Below are positions 17,239 through 24,555 of a stretch of DNA of 30,769 nucleotides, one piece after another; position 1 is the stretch's first letter, and every line of letters starts with the position of its first letter. Made by a program: the position numbers and the translations under genes. Source of the stretch: Candidatus Accumulibacter vicinus (GTDB lineage: Bacteria; Pseudomonadota; Gammaproteobacteria; Burkholderiales; Rhodocyclaceae); contig DIME01000155.1 in NCBI GenBank assembly GCA_002425405.1, positions 1-30,769 of the forward strand, given 5' to 3'. The notes under the pieces are model-generated. The model saw only the letters and a program-made list of their open reading frames with translations. It did not search any database and was not told the DNA's origin.

Positions 17239-18576
17239 ATGCAGCTTGAGGCTGGGGGAGGGGAGCGCCGGGAATGCGATGTCCTGGTGATCGGTGGCGG
17301 TCCGGCCGGGTCGACGATCGCGCCTTTGCTCGTCGAGCGAGGCCATCGTGTCGTCCTGCTCGAGAAAGCGCGACACCCGCGCTTCCACATTGGCGAGTCC
17401 CTGCTGCCGGCCAATCTGCCGCTCTTTGAACGGCTCGGCGTTGCCGACGAGGTCAGGGCCATCGGCATGGAAAAATGGGCAGCCGAATTTGTCTCGCCGC
17501 AGCACCCCATGCCGCAGACCTTCCATTTCGCAGAGGCCTGGGACAAGTCGATGCCTTACGCCTACCAGGTGAAACGGGCGGAGTTCGACGCCATCCTGAT
17601 CCGCAATGCCGCGCGCAAAGGGGTCGAGGTCCACGAGGGTTGCAAGGCAAAGGCAGTCGACTTCCTGCCCGACCACCGCGCGCGGGTCCGTGCCCGCCAG
17701 GAAAATGGTCGCGAGCTTGAATGGACGGCACGCTTCGTCGTCGATGCCTCCGGGCGTGATACCTTCCTGGCCAATCGCTTCCAGATCAAGCACCGCAACC
17801 CCCGGCACAACAGTTCGGCCGTCTATGGGCATTTCGCGGGCGCCAGCCGCAGCGCCGGGCAGGCGGAAGGCAACATCACCATCTTCTGGTTCGAGCATGG
17901 CTGGTTCTGGTTCATTCCGATGCAGGGCGACGTGACCAGCGTCGGCATGGTCACCTGGCCGTATTTCATGAAGACCAGGGGGCAACGGAGCCTCGAGCGC
18001 TTCCTGCACGACGGCATTGCCTCCTGCCCGGCACTCGCGATGCGCCTCAAGGATGCCAGGCTGATCAACCCGGTCGAGGCCACCGGAAATTTTTCCTACG
18101 TGTCCGAGCGCACGCATGGCAGCAACTACCTGCTGCTCGGCGATGCCTACGCCTTCATCGACCCGGTTTTTTCTTCCGGCGTGCTGCTGGCGATGCACAG
18201 CGGCCTGATTGGCGCCGAAGCCATCGATACCTGTCTGCAGCGGCCTGACCAAGCAGCGGCGGCGCTCAAGCACTTCGACCACCTGATGCAGCACGGTCCA
18301 AAACAGTTTTCGTGGTTCATCTACCGGGTCACCAATCCGATCATGCGCGACTTCTTCATGGGACCCAAGAACATCTTCCGGGTCAAGGAAGCGCTGCTGT
18401 CGGTGCTCGCCGGCGACATTTTCGGCAGGACGCCGATCTGGCGCTCGCTGCGCATGTTCAAGCTGCTCTACTATTTCGCCAACGCCATCCAGCCCCGGCG
18501 CGCCTTCATGGGCTGGAAGCGCCGGCGTTTCAACATCCGCCGGGTCGATGATCCTGCCCTGAACGCCGCCCCGTGA
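17239..18576 (+). CDS. FAD-dependent halogenase-like oxidoreductase
   Basis: A 445-residue flavoprotein. The FAD-binding motif VIGGGPAGS spans 17-25, and GESLLPANLPLFERLG (52-67) and LLLGDAYAFIDPVFSSG are family signatures. The motif GWFWFIP (221-227) fits the GWxWxIP of flavin-dependent halogenases exactly, and Lys79 in MEKWAAEF sits where halogenases keep their catalytic lysine. Related proteins also occur in aryl-polyene and xanthomonadin clusters, where halogenation or aromatic oxidation is assigned. The ATG is preceded by a modest GAGGG very close by, so the exact start is a little uncertain. Its stop overlaps the start of the chorismatase gene (GTGA), indicating coupling. Substrate unknown. 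Confidence 0.85.
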   Translation: MQLEAGGGERRECDVLVIGGGPAGSTIAPLLVERGHRVVLLEKARHPRFHIGESLLPANLPLFERLGVADEVRAIGMEKWAAEFVSPQHPMPQTFHFAEAWDKSMPYAYQVKRAEFDAILIRNAARKGVEVHEGCKAKAVDFLPDHRARVRARQENGRELEWTARFVVDASGRDTFLANRFQIKHRNPRHNSSAVYGHFAGASRSAGQAEGNITIFWFEHGWFWFIPMQGDVTSVGMVTWPYFMKTRGQRSLERFLHDGIASCPALAMRLKDARLINPVEATGNFSYVSERTHGSNYLLLGDAYAFIDPVFSSGVLLAMHSGLIGAEAIDTCLQRPDQAAAALKHFDHLMQHGPKQFSWFIYRVTNPIMRDFFMGPKNIFRVKEALLSVLAGDIFGRTPIWRSLRMFKLLYYFANAIQPRRAFMGWKRRRFNIRRVDDPALNAAP

Positions 18577-19598
18577 GCCTCGCTTTTCGTTCCGATGCCT
18601 GCCGTTCGCGACCGCTGCTGGATGCCGAAGTCAAAGCTGCGGAGATCCTCGGCGGCACGCTGATCGGCGGTCGGCCGTCCGCGCCTCCGGCGCATCGCTG
18701 GCCGGTGCAGACGGTGGTCGCGCCGCTGCTCGGTTATCCTGGCGAAGCCGTCCATGAACAGTGGATCAGTGCCGGCGACTGTCACCCCGGCGAGTTTGAA
18801 GGAATCGCTTTCCGGTGCAGCCGGGAAGTCCTGTTCGGTGTCATCGAACTCGACGAGCAGGCCTTTTCGACCACCGGCCGGGAAAGCGCCCTGCAGCAGG
18901 CAACCGGGGAAGCCTACCGGCGCATTTTCCGGCTGCTTGCCGCGCAGGAGTTGCCACACCTCTGGCGCGTCTGGAATTATCTTGCCGACATCAACGGCGA
19001 AACCAACGGCCTCGAACGCTATCGCCAGTTCAACATTGGCCGGCACGATGCCTTTGCTGCCTGCGCCCGGGCGGCCACCGGTGACGTTCCCGCAGCCTGT
19101 ACGATCGGCCTGCCGCAGGGACCGCTGAGCATCGCCTTCCTCGCCGGTCGAATGCCGGTACAGCCGGTCGAGAATCCACGCCAGGTGAGTGCCTACCACT
19201 ACCCGATGGAGTACGGGCCACGCAGCCCCACTTTCTCACGTGCGGTACTCGTGACCCTGCCCGAACGGGAGTGCCTGTTCATTTCCGGGACGGCGAGCAT
19301 CGTCGGACACCGTACGGTGCACCTCGGGGACATCTTCGGACAAACGCGCGAGGCGCTGGCCAATGTCGAGGCCGTTCTGGCCGAAGCCAACCGTCTGAGC
19401 CACCGCACGACATTTACGCTGGGGGGGCTTGCGTACCGTGTCTACATCCGCCATGCGGAGGATTTTCCGGTCGTGCGGGATCTGCTGAGCGCTCCGATGG
19501 GTACGGCGGCGGTTCTCTTCGTGCAGGCCGACATCTGCCGAAAAGACCTTCTCGTCGAGATCGAGGCGGTGGCTGTCAATGTTCCGGGGAGTCCATGA
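18573..19598 (+). CDS. Chorismatase (FkbO/Hyg5/XanB2 family)
   Basis: A 341-residue chorismate-cleaving enzyme. In this family chorismate becomes 3- or 4-hydroxybenzoate or a dihydroxycyclohexadiene acid plus pyruvate. Motifs supporting it are LWRVWNYLADINGE, RYRQFNIGRHDAF, FSRAV, LFISGTASIVGHRTVHLGD and the C-terminal DICRKDLLVEIEAVAV, which holds the glutamate region of the active site. XanB2 supplies hydroxybenzoate to xanthomonadin and ubiquinone synthesis; that is the likely role here given the neighbours. Which isomer is made cannot be told by eye. The GTG start overlaps the previous stop by 4 nt, and its own stop overlaps the next ATG (ATGA). Confidence 0.88.
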   Translation: MSLAFRSDACRSRPLLDAEVKAAEILGGTLIGGRPSAPPAHRWPVQTVVAPLLGYPGEAVHEQWISAGDCHPGEFEGIAFRCSREVLFGVIELDEQAFSTTGRESALQQATGEAYRRIFRLLAAQELPHLWRVWNYLADINGETNGLERYRQFNIGRHDAFAACARAATGDVPAACTIGLPQGPLSIAFLAGRMPVQPVENPRQVSAYHYPMEYGPRSPTFSRAVLVTLPERECLFISGTASIVGHRTVHLGDIFGQTREALANVEAVLAEANRLSHRTTFTLGGLAYRVYIRHAEDFPVVRDLLSAPMGTAAVLFVQADICRKDLLVEIEAVAVNVPGSP

Positions 19599-20452
19599 TG
19601 AATGCATTGAAATCGAACGGTCGCCGGATCGGCCGTCTGGCGGCAGCGGGGCTGGGCTGTCTTTCGCTCGTCGCGCCGGCAGCCGAGGAGAAGCCGTTGT
19701 GGGAGCTGGGGGCCGGCGTCGCGGCCTTCAGCTTCCCGTACTACCGCGGGTCCGATCAGACCAACAATTTCGTTCTGCCGGTTCCCTATTTCACCTATCA
19801 CGGCGATTTCTTCAAGGCCGACCGGCATGGCATCCGCGGCAGCTTCTTCGATTCCGACCGCATCGACCTGAGCGTCAGTCTGGCGCTGTCGCCACCGGGC
19901 AGCAGCGACGACATCCGGGCGCGCAAGGGAATGCCGAACCTCGACGCGACTTTCGAGATCGGCCCGCAGATCGACATCACCCTGTGGCGATCGGAAAACC
20001 GCGCCCGTTTCCTCAAGCTGTTGCTGCCGCTACGCGCCGCTTTCACGGTCGAGAATTCCCCCCGGGATATCGGCTGGGTCTTCCATCCCCGCCTCAACCT
20101 GGATATCACCGACCTTCCCGGGATGCCCGGCTGGAACCTCGGCCTGCTCGCCGGCGTGGTGTTCGGCGACCAGCGGCAGAATGCCTATTACTATTCGGTG
20201 GCGCCGCAGTACGCGACGGCGACGCGTCCCGCGTATCAGGCCGGCGGCGGCTATGCCGGCACGCAGTACCTGGTGGCGGTCTCCAAGCGTTTCCCGAAAT
20301 TCTGGTTCGGCGCTTTCGCCCGTTACGACAACCTCAGCGGCGCCACTTTCGAGGACAGTCCGCTGGTCCGGCAGAAGGACTACTTCGCCGCCGGACTGTC
20401 CGTGAACTGGATCCTCGGCGAATCGTCGACGCGCGTGCGGGTCGATGACTGA
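19595..20452 (+). CDS. MipA/OmpV-family outer-membrane protein
   Basis: A 285-residue exported beta-barrel protein. A signal peptide ends near LVAPAAE. Family traits are LWELGAGVAAFSFPYYRGSD, where this family begins its barrel, alternating aromatic strands (VLPVPYFTYHGDFF, YYYSVAPQYATA), and a terminal strand near DYFAAGLSVNWIL. MipA was described as a scaffold for murein enzymes in E. coli; many relatives have no known role. Here it sits inside a pigment-like operon and may help lipid or pigment placement at the outer membrane, which is inference. The start overlaps the chorismatase stop by 4 nt. The stop overlaps the acyltransferase start by 8 nt. Confidence 0.85.
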   Translation: MMNALKSNGRRIGRLAAAGLGCLSLVAPAAEEKPLWELGAGVAAFSFPYYRGSDQTNNFVLPVPYFTYHGDFFKADRHGIRGSFFDSDRIDLSVSLALSPPGSSDDIRARKGMPNLDATFEIGPQIDITLWRSENRARFLKLLLPLRAAFTVENSPRDIGWVFHPRLNLDITDLPGMPGWNLGLLAGVVFGDQRQNAYYYSVAPQYATATRPAYQAGGGYAGTQYLVAVSKRFPKFWFGAFARYDNLSGATFEDSPLVRQKDYFAAGLSVNWILGESSTRVRVDD

Positions 20453-21248
20453 TTCGCGTGTCGGCAAGCCGCTGTGGGTCGCCTATGAACGTCTCGCGAT
20501 GGCGCTCGGACTGGGGGCGCTGGCGCTTGCCTGCCTGATCTGGCTGCCGTTTGCGATGCTCCTGCATCCGCTGCTCCCCCGTCGCCTCGGCCAGCCGCTC
20601 GGGCGCTTCGTCGCACGTGCCGGTTTTCGGGGCTATCTCGGGGTGTTGACCGTGCTGTGTGCGTGCCGCTTCGATCTCGACGAACTCGACCAACTGCGCG
20701 AAGCGGGGCCGCTGGTGCTGGTCGCCAATCATCCCTCGCTGCTCGACGCCGTGCTCGTGCTCGCGCGCGTGCCGGATACCGTCTGCGTGATGAAGGCCGA
20801 TCTCATGGACAACCTCCTCTTCGGCGCCGCGGCGCGTCTGGCGCGCTTCATCCGCAACGATGCGCCGCTGGCGATGATTCTCGATGCCGGCGAGGAACTC
20901 GGCCGCGGTGCCCGCCTGCTGATCTTTCCGGAGGGTAGCCGCACCACCGCCTTTCCGGTCGATCGCTGCCTGCCGACGGCCGGTCTGATCGCCCGCCGCA
21001 GCCAGGTGCCGGTGCAGACGCTGTTGATCGAGTTCTCCACCCCCTACCTCGGCAAGCACTGGCCGCTGTCCAGGCGACCGGCCCTGCCCCTGCGCTGCCG
21101 CATCCGCCTGGGCCGCCGCTTCAACCCGCCGCAGGATGTCGCCGCCTTCGCCGCCGAACTCGAAAGCCATTTCCGCGCCGAACTGCGGCCGCCATTGCCG
21201 ACCACCGTCGCCAGCTCGGCTTTTCCGCGCGCCCGCAACGCCCACTGA
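20445..21248 (+). CDS. Lysophospholipid-type acyltransferase (PlsC family)
   Basis: A 267-residue membrane acyltransferase. A hydrophobic N-terminal segment (about 17-42) is followed by the HX4D active-site motif in NHPSLLD and the acceptor motif FPEGSR, the two hallmarks of PlsC-like enzymes. They move an acyl chain from acyl-ACP or acyl-CoA to a glycerophosphate or another hydroxyl. Aryl-polyene clusters carry such enzymes to attach the polyene to a lipid anchor. The start overlaps the MipA gene end, and the glycosyltransferase gene begins 20 nt after the stop, so it sits firmly in the operon. Confidence 0.88.
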   Translation: MTDSRVGKPLWVAYERLAMALGLGALALACLIWLPFAMLLHPLLPRRLGQPLGRFVARAGFRGYLGVLTVLCACRFDLDELDQLREAGPLVLVANHPSLLDAVLVLARVPDTVCVMKADLMDNLLFGAAARLARFIRNDAPLAMILDAGEELGRGARLLIFPEGSRTTAFPVDRCLPTAGLIARRSQVPVQTLLIEFSTPYLGKHWPLSRRPALPLRCRIRLGRRFNPPQDVAAFAAELESHFRAELRPPLPTTVASSAFPRARNAH

Positions 21249-21268
21249 AAGGCTGCTGACCGCCTGCC

Positions 21269-22027
21269 ATGCCGCTTGCGTCGTCCACCCATCTGGTCAT
21301 CATCCCGAGCTACAACCCTGGGCCGCGCGTCGTCGACACGGTTCGCGCCGCGCGTGCGCAGTGGACGCCGGTGTGGGTGGTCGTCGACGGCAGTAGCGAC
21401 GGCAGCGCCGCGAGCCTGCAGGCGCTGGCGCGCGACGACGACGGGCTGCGCGTGATCGTGCTGCCGGAAAACCGCGGCAAGGGCGCGGCGGTGCTGGCGG
21501 GCATCAGCCAGGCGCGGGTCGCCGGGTTCACGCACGCGCTGACGATGGATTCCGACGGCCAGCACCCGGCCGACCTGATTCCGGCCTTCATGGCGGCCTC
21601 GCAGGATCGTCCGGAAGCGATGGTTCTCGGCAAGCCGGTGTTCGCCGCCGACGCGCCGGCGCTGCGCGTCAATGGGCGCAAGGTGTCGAACGGCTGGGCG
21701 AATCTCGAGACGCTGTGGATGGGAGTCGGCGACTCGCTCTACGGTTTCCGCGTCTACCCGATCGCCCCGCTGCAGCGGATCATGCAGGCCAACCGCTGGA
21801 TGCGCCGCTTCGATTTCGACCCCGAGGCCGTCGTTCGCCTGTGCTGGGCCGGCGTGCCGCCGCTCAACCGCGACGCTCCGGTCCGCTACCTGCGACCGGA
21901 CGAGGGTGGCGTCTCGCATTTCCGCTACCTGCGCGACAACACCCTGTTGACCTGGATGCACGCCCGGCTGTTTCTCGGTTTCCTGCTCCGGTTGCCCTGG
22001 CTGCTGGCCAGGAAACTCGGCGGCTGA
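21269..22027 (+). CDS. Family 2 glycosyltransferase
   Basis: A 252-residue GT-A enzyme. It shows the nucleotide-sugar-binding start VIIPSYNPG, VVVDGSSDGS, ENRGKGAAVLAGI and the metal-binding DxD-type MDSDGQHP. The C-terminus has a basic, hydrophobic tail (FLLRLPWLLARKLGG) that could touch the membrane. It resembles dolichol-phosphate mannosyltransferase-like proteins found beside acyltransferases in aryl-polyene clusters. The donor and acceptor are unknown. It appears to be the last gene of the set starting at 15541, since 73 nt separate it from the antiporter gene. Confidence 0.88.
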   Translation: MPLASSTHLVIIPSYNPGPRVVDTVRAARAQWTPVWVVVDGSSDGSAASLQALARDDDGLRVIVLPENRGKGAAVLAGISQARVAGFTHALTMDSDGQHPADLIPAFMAASQDRPEAMVLGKPVFAADAPALRVNGRKVSNGWANLETLWMGVGDSLYGFRVYPIAPLQRIMQANRWMRRFDFDPEAVVRLCWAGVPPLNRDAPVRYLRPDEGGVSHFRYLRDNTLLTWMHARLFLGFLLRLPWLLARKLGG

Positions 22028-22100
22028 AGGTCCGGTCACCCTGAGCCCATGCCCGGCGCGATGACGCGACGAATCGATGACTCGCTGAGTCCATAAACGT

Positions 22101-23300
22101 ATGAACACGACGGAGATCTTCCTGATCGCCATGGCGATCATTTTCACGCTGCCCTGGCTGATCTGGCGGGTCGGCCGGACCGATTACTACGCGCCGCTGG
22201 TCGTCGTCCAGATCGTCACCGGCATCCTGCTCGGGCCGGGAGTCCTTGGCCGCTTCTCTCCCGACGCTTACGCCTTCGTTTTCAACCCGACGGTGGTGCA
22301 GTCGCTGAACGGCATCGCCTGGTGGGCCGTGATGTTGTTCGTGATGATCGCCGGCGTCGAACTCGATCTCAGACAGGCCTGGGCGCATCGTCGCGAGAGC
22401 AGCATCACCGCCGGACTGGCGCTCGGCACGCCGCTCGCCTTCGGCTGCCTGGCCGCCGGCCTGATGCTGCTGCACGACGGCTGGATCGGGCCACGGGCGA
22501 TGGCCTGGCAGTTCGTTCTCGGCATCGGCATGGCCTGCGCGGTGACGGCGCTGCCGATCCTGATCCTGCTGATGGAAAAGCTCGCCATCCTGCGCCAGCC
22601 GATCGGCCAGCGCATCCTGCGCTACGCCAGTCTCGACGATATCGCCATCTGGGGGGTGCTGGCACTGATCCTGATGGACTGGGGCCGGGTGGGCAGACAG
22701 TTCGGCTTCCTGGTCGCCTTCGCGCTCCTTGGCTACGCCTTCCGGGCGCTGATGCGGCGGCTGGCGGAACGCGACCGCTGGCATGTGGCGCTGATCTGGC
22801 TGACCGTCTGCGCCTTCGGTGCCGACTGGTCGGGACTGCACTTCATGGTCGGCGCCTTCCTGGCGGGCGCGATCATGGACACCGAGTGGTTCGATCAGGA
22901 ACGGATGGACCTGCTGCGCCACCATGTGCTGCTGGTCGTCATGCCGGTCTTCTTCCTGAGCACCGGCTTGCGCACCAACTGGACGCTCGGCGGTGAGGCC
23001 GTATTCGTCGCCGCCGGCATCCTGCTCGTCGCGTCGGTCGGCGGCAAGCTGCTCGGCGCGCACATCGCCGGCCGCCTGCTCAACTGGGCGCCGGGCGAGG
23101 CGAGCATCATTGGCTGGCTGCTGCAGACCAAGGCGCTGATCATGATCATCTTCGCCAACATCCTGCTCGACAAGCAGGTCATCAGCAGCGAGGCTTTCAC
23201 CGCCCTGCTGCTGATGGCCGTCGCCAGCACCATGCTCACCGTACCGGTCGTGGCGCCGAAGCTGCAACGGCTGCGGGAGATCGTCTTGCGGAGTAACTGA
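22101..23300 (+). CDS. Cation:proton antiporter (Kef/CPA2-type)
   Basis: A 399-residue inner-membrane protein of the sodium/hydrogen exchanger family with about 11-13 transmembrane helices. Typical spots are VQIVTGILLGPGVLG in the second helix region, LFVMIAGVELDL, and the ion-binding-type YASLDDIAIWG. It has no C-terminal TrkA-N domain, so it is shorter than KefB/KefC and probably ungated by NAD. It would exchange potassium or sodium for protons. It follows the glycosyltransferase on the same strand and could be co-transcribed, though a functional link to pigment synthesis is not evident. The region 23301-23418 after it shows no gene and marks the change to accessory DNA. Confidence 0.88.
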   Translation: MNTTEIFLIAMAIIFTLPWLIWRVGRTDYYAPLVVVQIVTGILLGPGVLGRFSPDAYAFVFNPTVVQSLNGIAWWAVMLFVMIAGVELDLRQAWAHRRESSITAGLALGTPLAFGCLAAGLMLLHDGWIGPRAMAWQFVLGIGMACAVTALPILILLMEKLAILRQPIGQRILRYASLDDIAIWGVLALILMDWGRVGRQFGFLVAFALLGYAFRALMRRLAERDRWHVALIWLTVCAFGADWSGLHFMVGAFLAGAIMDTEWFDQERMDLLRHHVLLVVMPVFFLSTGLRTNWTLGGEAVFVAAGILLVASVGGKLLGAHIAGRLLNWAPGEASIIGWLLQTKALIMIIFANILLDKQVISSEAFTALLLMAVASTMLTVPVVAPKLQRLREIVLRSN

Positions 23301-23418
23301 GGCCGGGAGGTTAGGCGGTGCGTGCCCAAGTCCAACCCGAATCGCGCGAATTGCGGGCAAGCTCGCAGACGCGCTTCACTTCGGTCAGAACTTCCCTGCC
23401 CTGCGGAAACATTCCACC

Positions 23419-24555
23419 TTACTTCCGTAGCGCACAATCGATCACACAGACTTGGATGCGACGGCTCTCTTCGACGGAGAGCGTCTGCCGTAAGCGCTCT
23501 TCGAGTTCGGCCGCGCTACGCGGCTTCTTTCCTTCCTGGGGCAATGGCATGTGCTCGCCGCCAAACCAGAACACCAGGTAGATGCCGAAACCGTCCGCTC
23601 CAGGGTCGCGGGTATAGCGTTGGATCAGTTGTTCGTGAATCGCACGCCATAGATCTGCGTGGCTGTCCTTCTTGATCTCAATGGGCACGTTGAAGCCCTG
23701 TGCGCCGCCGAAGGAGACGCGGATATCGGCGCGCCTGTCCTCGGCGTAATAACCTTCTTTGACTGCGTCAACGCCGAGCCGGCCGAGGCGTTCGGTCAGG
23801 TCGGACAGCAGGGCATCGCGGCAATCGTTCTCCGGTTTCGGCCGTAACAGCCTATTGTTCGACTCGTCGAGGCTCCAATATTGTCGGTAATCATTGGTAC
23901 TGCCGTCGCGAATCTTGCCAGCCAGATCGCGCAGATGCGCATCGGCCAGCGCCGCGAGATCGGCGGCGTTGGCCGGCTCGCGGTTGGCCAGGGTGCGACA
24001 GACCTCAGCGACCTCCAGCCGCTGGAAGCACGCCTTGCGCCGAGCGATACGCTGGACCTGCGCGGCATGACGCAAGCGCTTGTGCCACGGCTCCAGCTTT
24101 GACATGGTCAGCAGACGCTCCAGCTCCAGCCTGGCGGCTTCGCTCGGGTTGCCGCCGAGCGCGTCGATGAGGGAACACACCTGTTCAACGGTCTGCATGG
24201 TCGGGCTGACCCAGAATGCGCCCAGTGGACGTTCGGGAGGACTGCCCGGCGCCAGCAGTTCGATCAGCATGGCCAGCGTCGACTCGGGCAGATTGTCGCT
24301 CGCGCGAGGGCGCCATTCGCGATCACGCAGAAATGCTCCGAGATGCGCAGCCAAGGTCTTGCTCTTGCCGATGTGGGCGGCAAGCAATGCTTCATACCCA
24401 TGCGGCGCAATCATCAGGCCGCAGGCGAGCCAATACACGCGCAGGGCAGCACTCATGCTGCCCTGCGCCAGCCGTGCCGAGACAATGGCGGCCAATGTCG
24501 GCCCGTCGAGATGGCGCAGCGCGCCCTTGAGCAGCGGGTCGAGCACGTTCACCAA
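23419..24555 (-). CDS. Detached C-terminal part of the NACHT protein with PD-(D/E)XK nuclease domain
   Basis: A frame of up to 378 residues whose formal start is TTG. Its first half is helical and repeat-like (KGALRHLDGPTLAAIVSARL..., HGYEALLAAHIGKSKTLAAHL), continuing the helical region of the upstream NTPase frame. The last 140 residues look like a PD-(D/E)XK nuclease: ENDCRDALLSDL (Glu242 region), Asp277 in ADIRV and Glu293-Ile-Lys295 in VPIEIKKD, followed by a strand IYLVFWFG. The same frame remains open upstream of the TTG to about 24600, so one missing base near 24598 would merge it with the NTPase. Whether it is made separately, by ribosomal frameshift, or not at all is unknown. Confidence 0.6.
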   Translation of the reverse strand: MVNVLDPLLKGALRHLDGPTLAAIVSARLAQGSMSAALRVYWLACGLMIAPHGYEALLAAHIGKSKTLAAHLGAFLRDREWRPRASDNLPESTLAMLIELLAPGSPPERPLGAFWVSPTMQTVEQVCSLIDALGGNPSEAARLELERLLTMSKLEPWHKRLRHAAQVQRIARRKACFQRLEVAEVCRTLANREPANAADLAALADAHLRDLAGKIRDGSTNDYRQYWSLDESNNRLLRPKPENDCRDALLSDLTERLGRLGVDAVKEGYYAEDRRADIRVSFGGAQGFNVPIEIKKDSHADLWRAIHEQLIQRYTRDPGADGFGIYLVFWFGGEHMPLPQEGKKPRSAAELEERLRQTLSVEESRRIQVCVIDCALRK

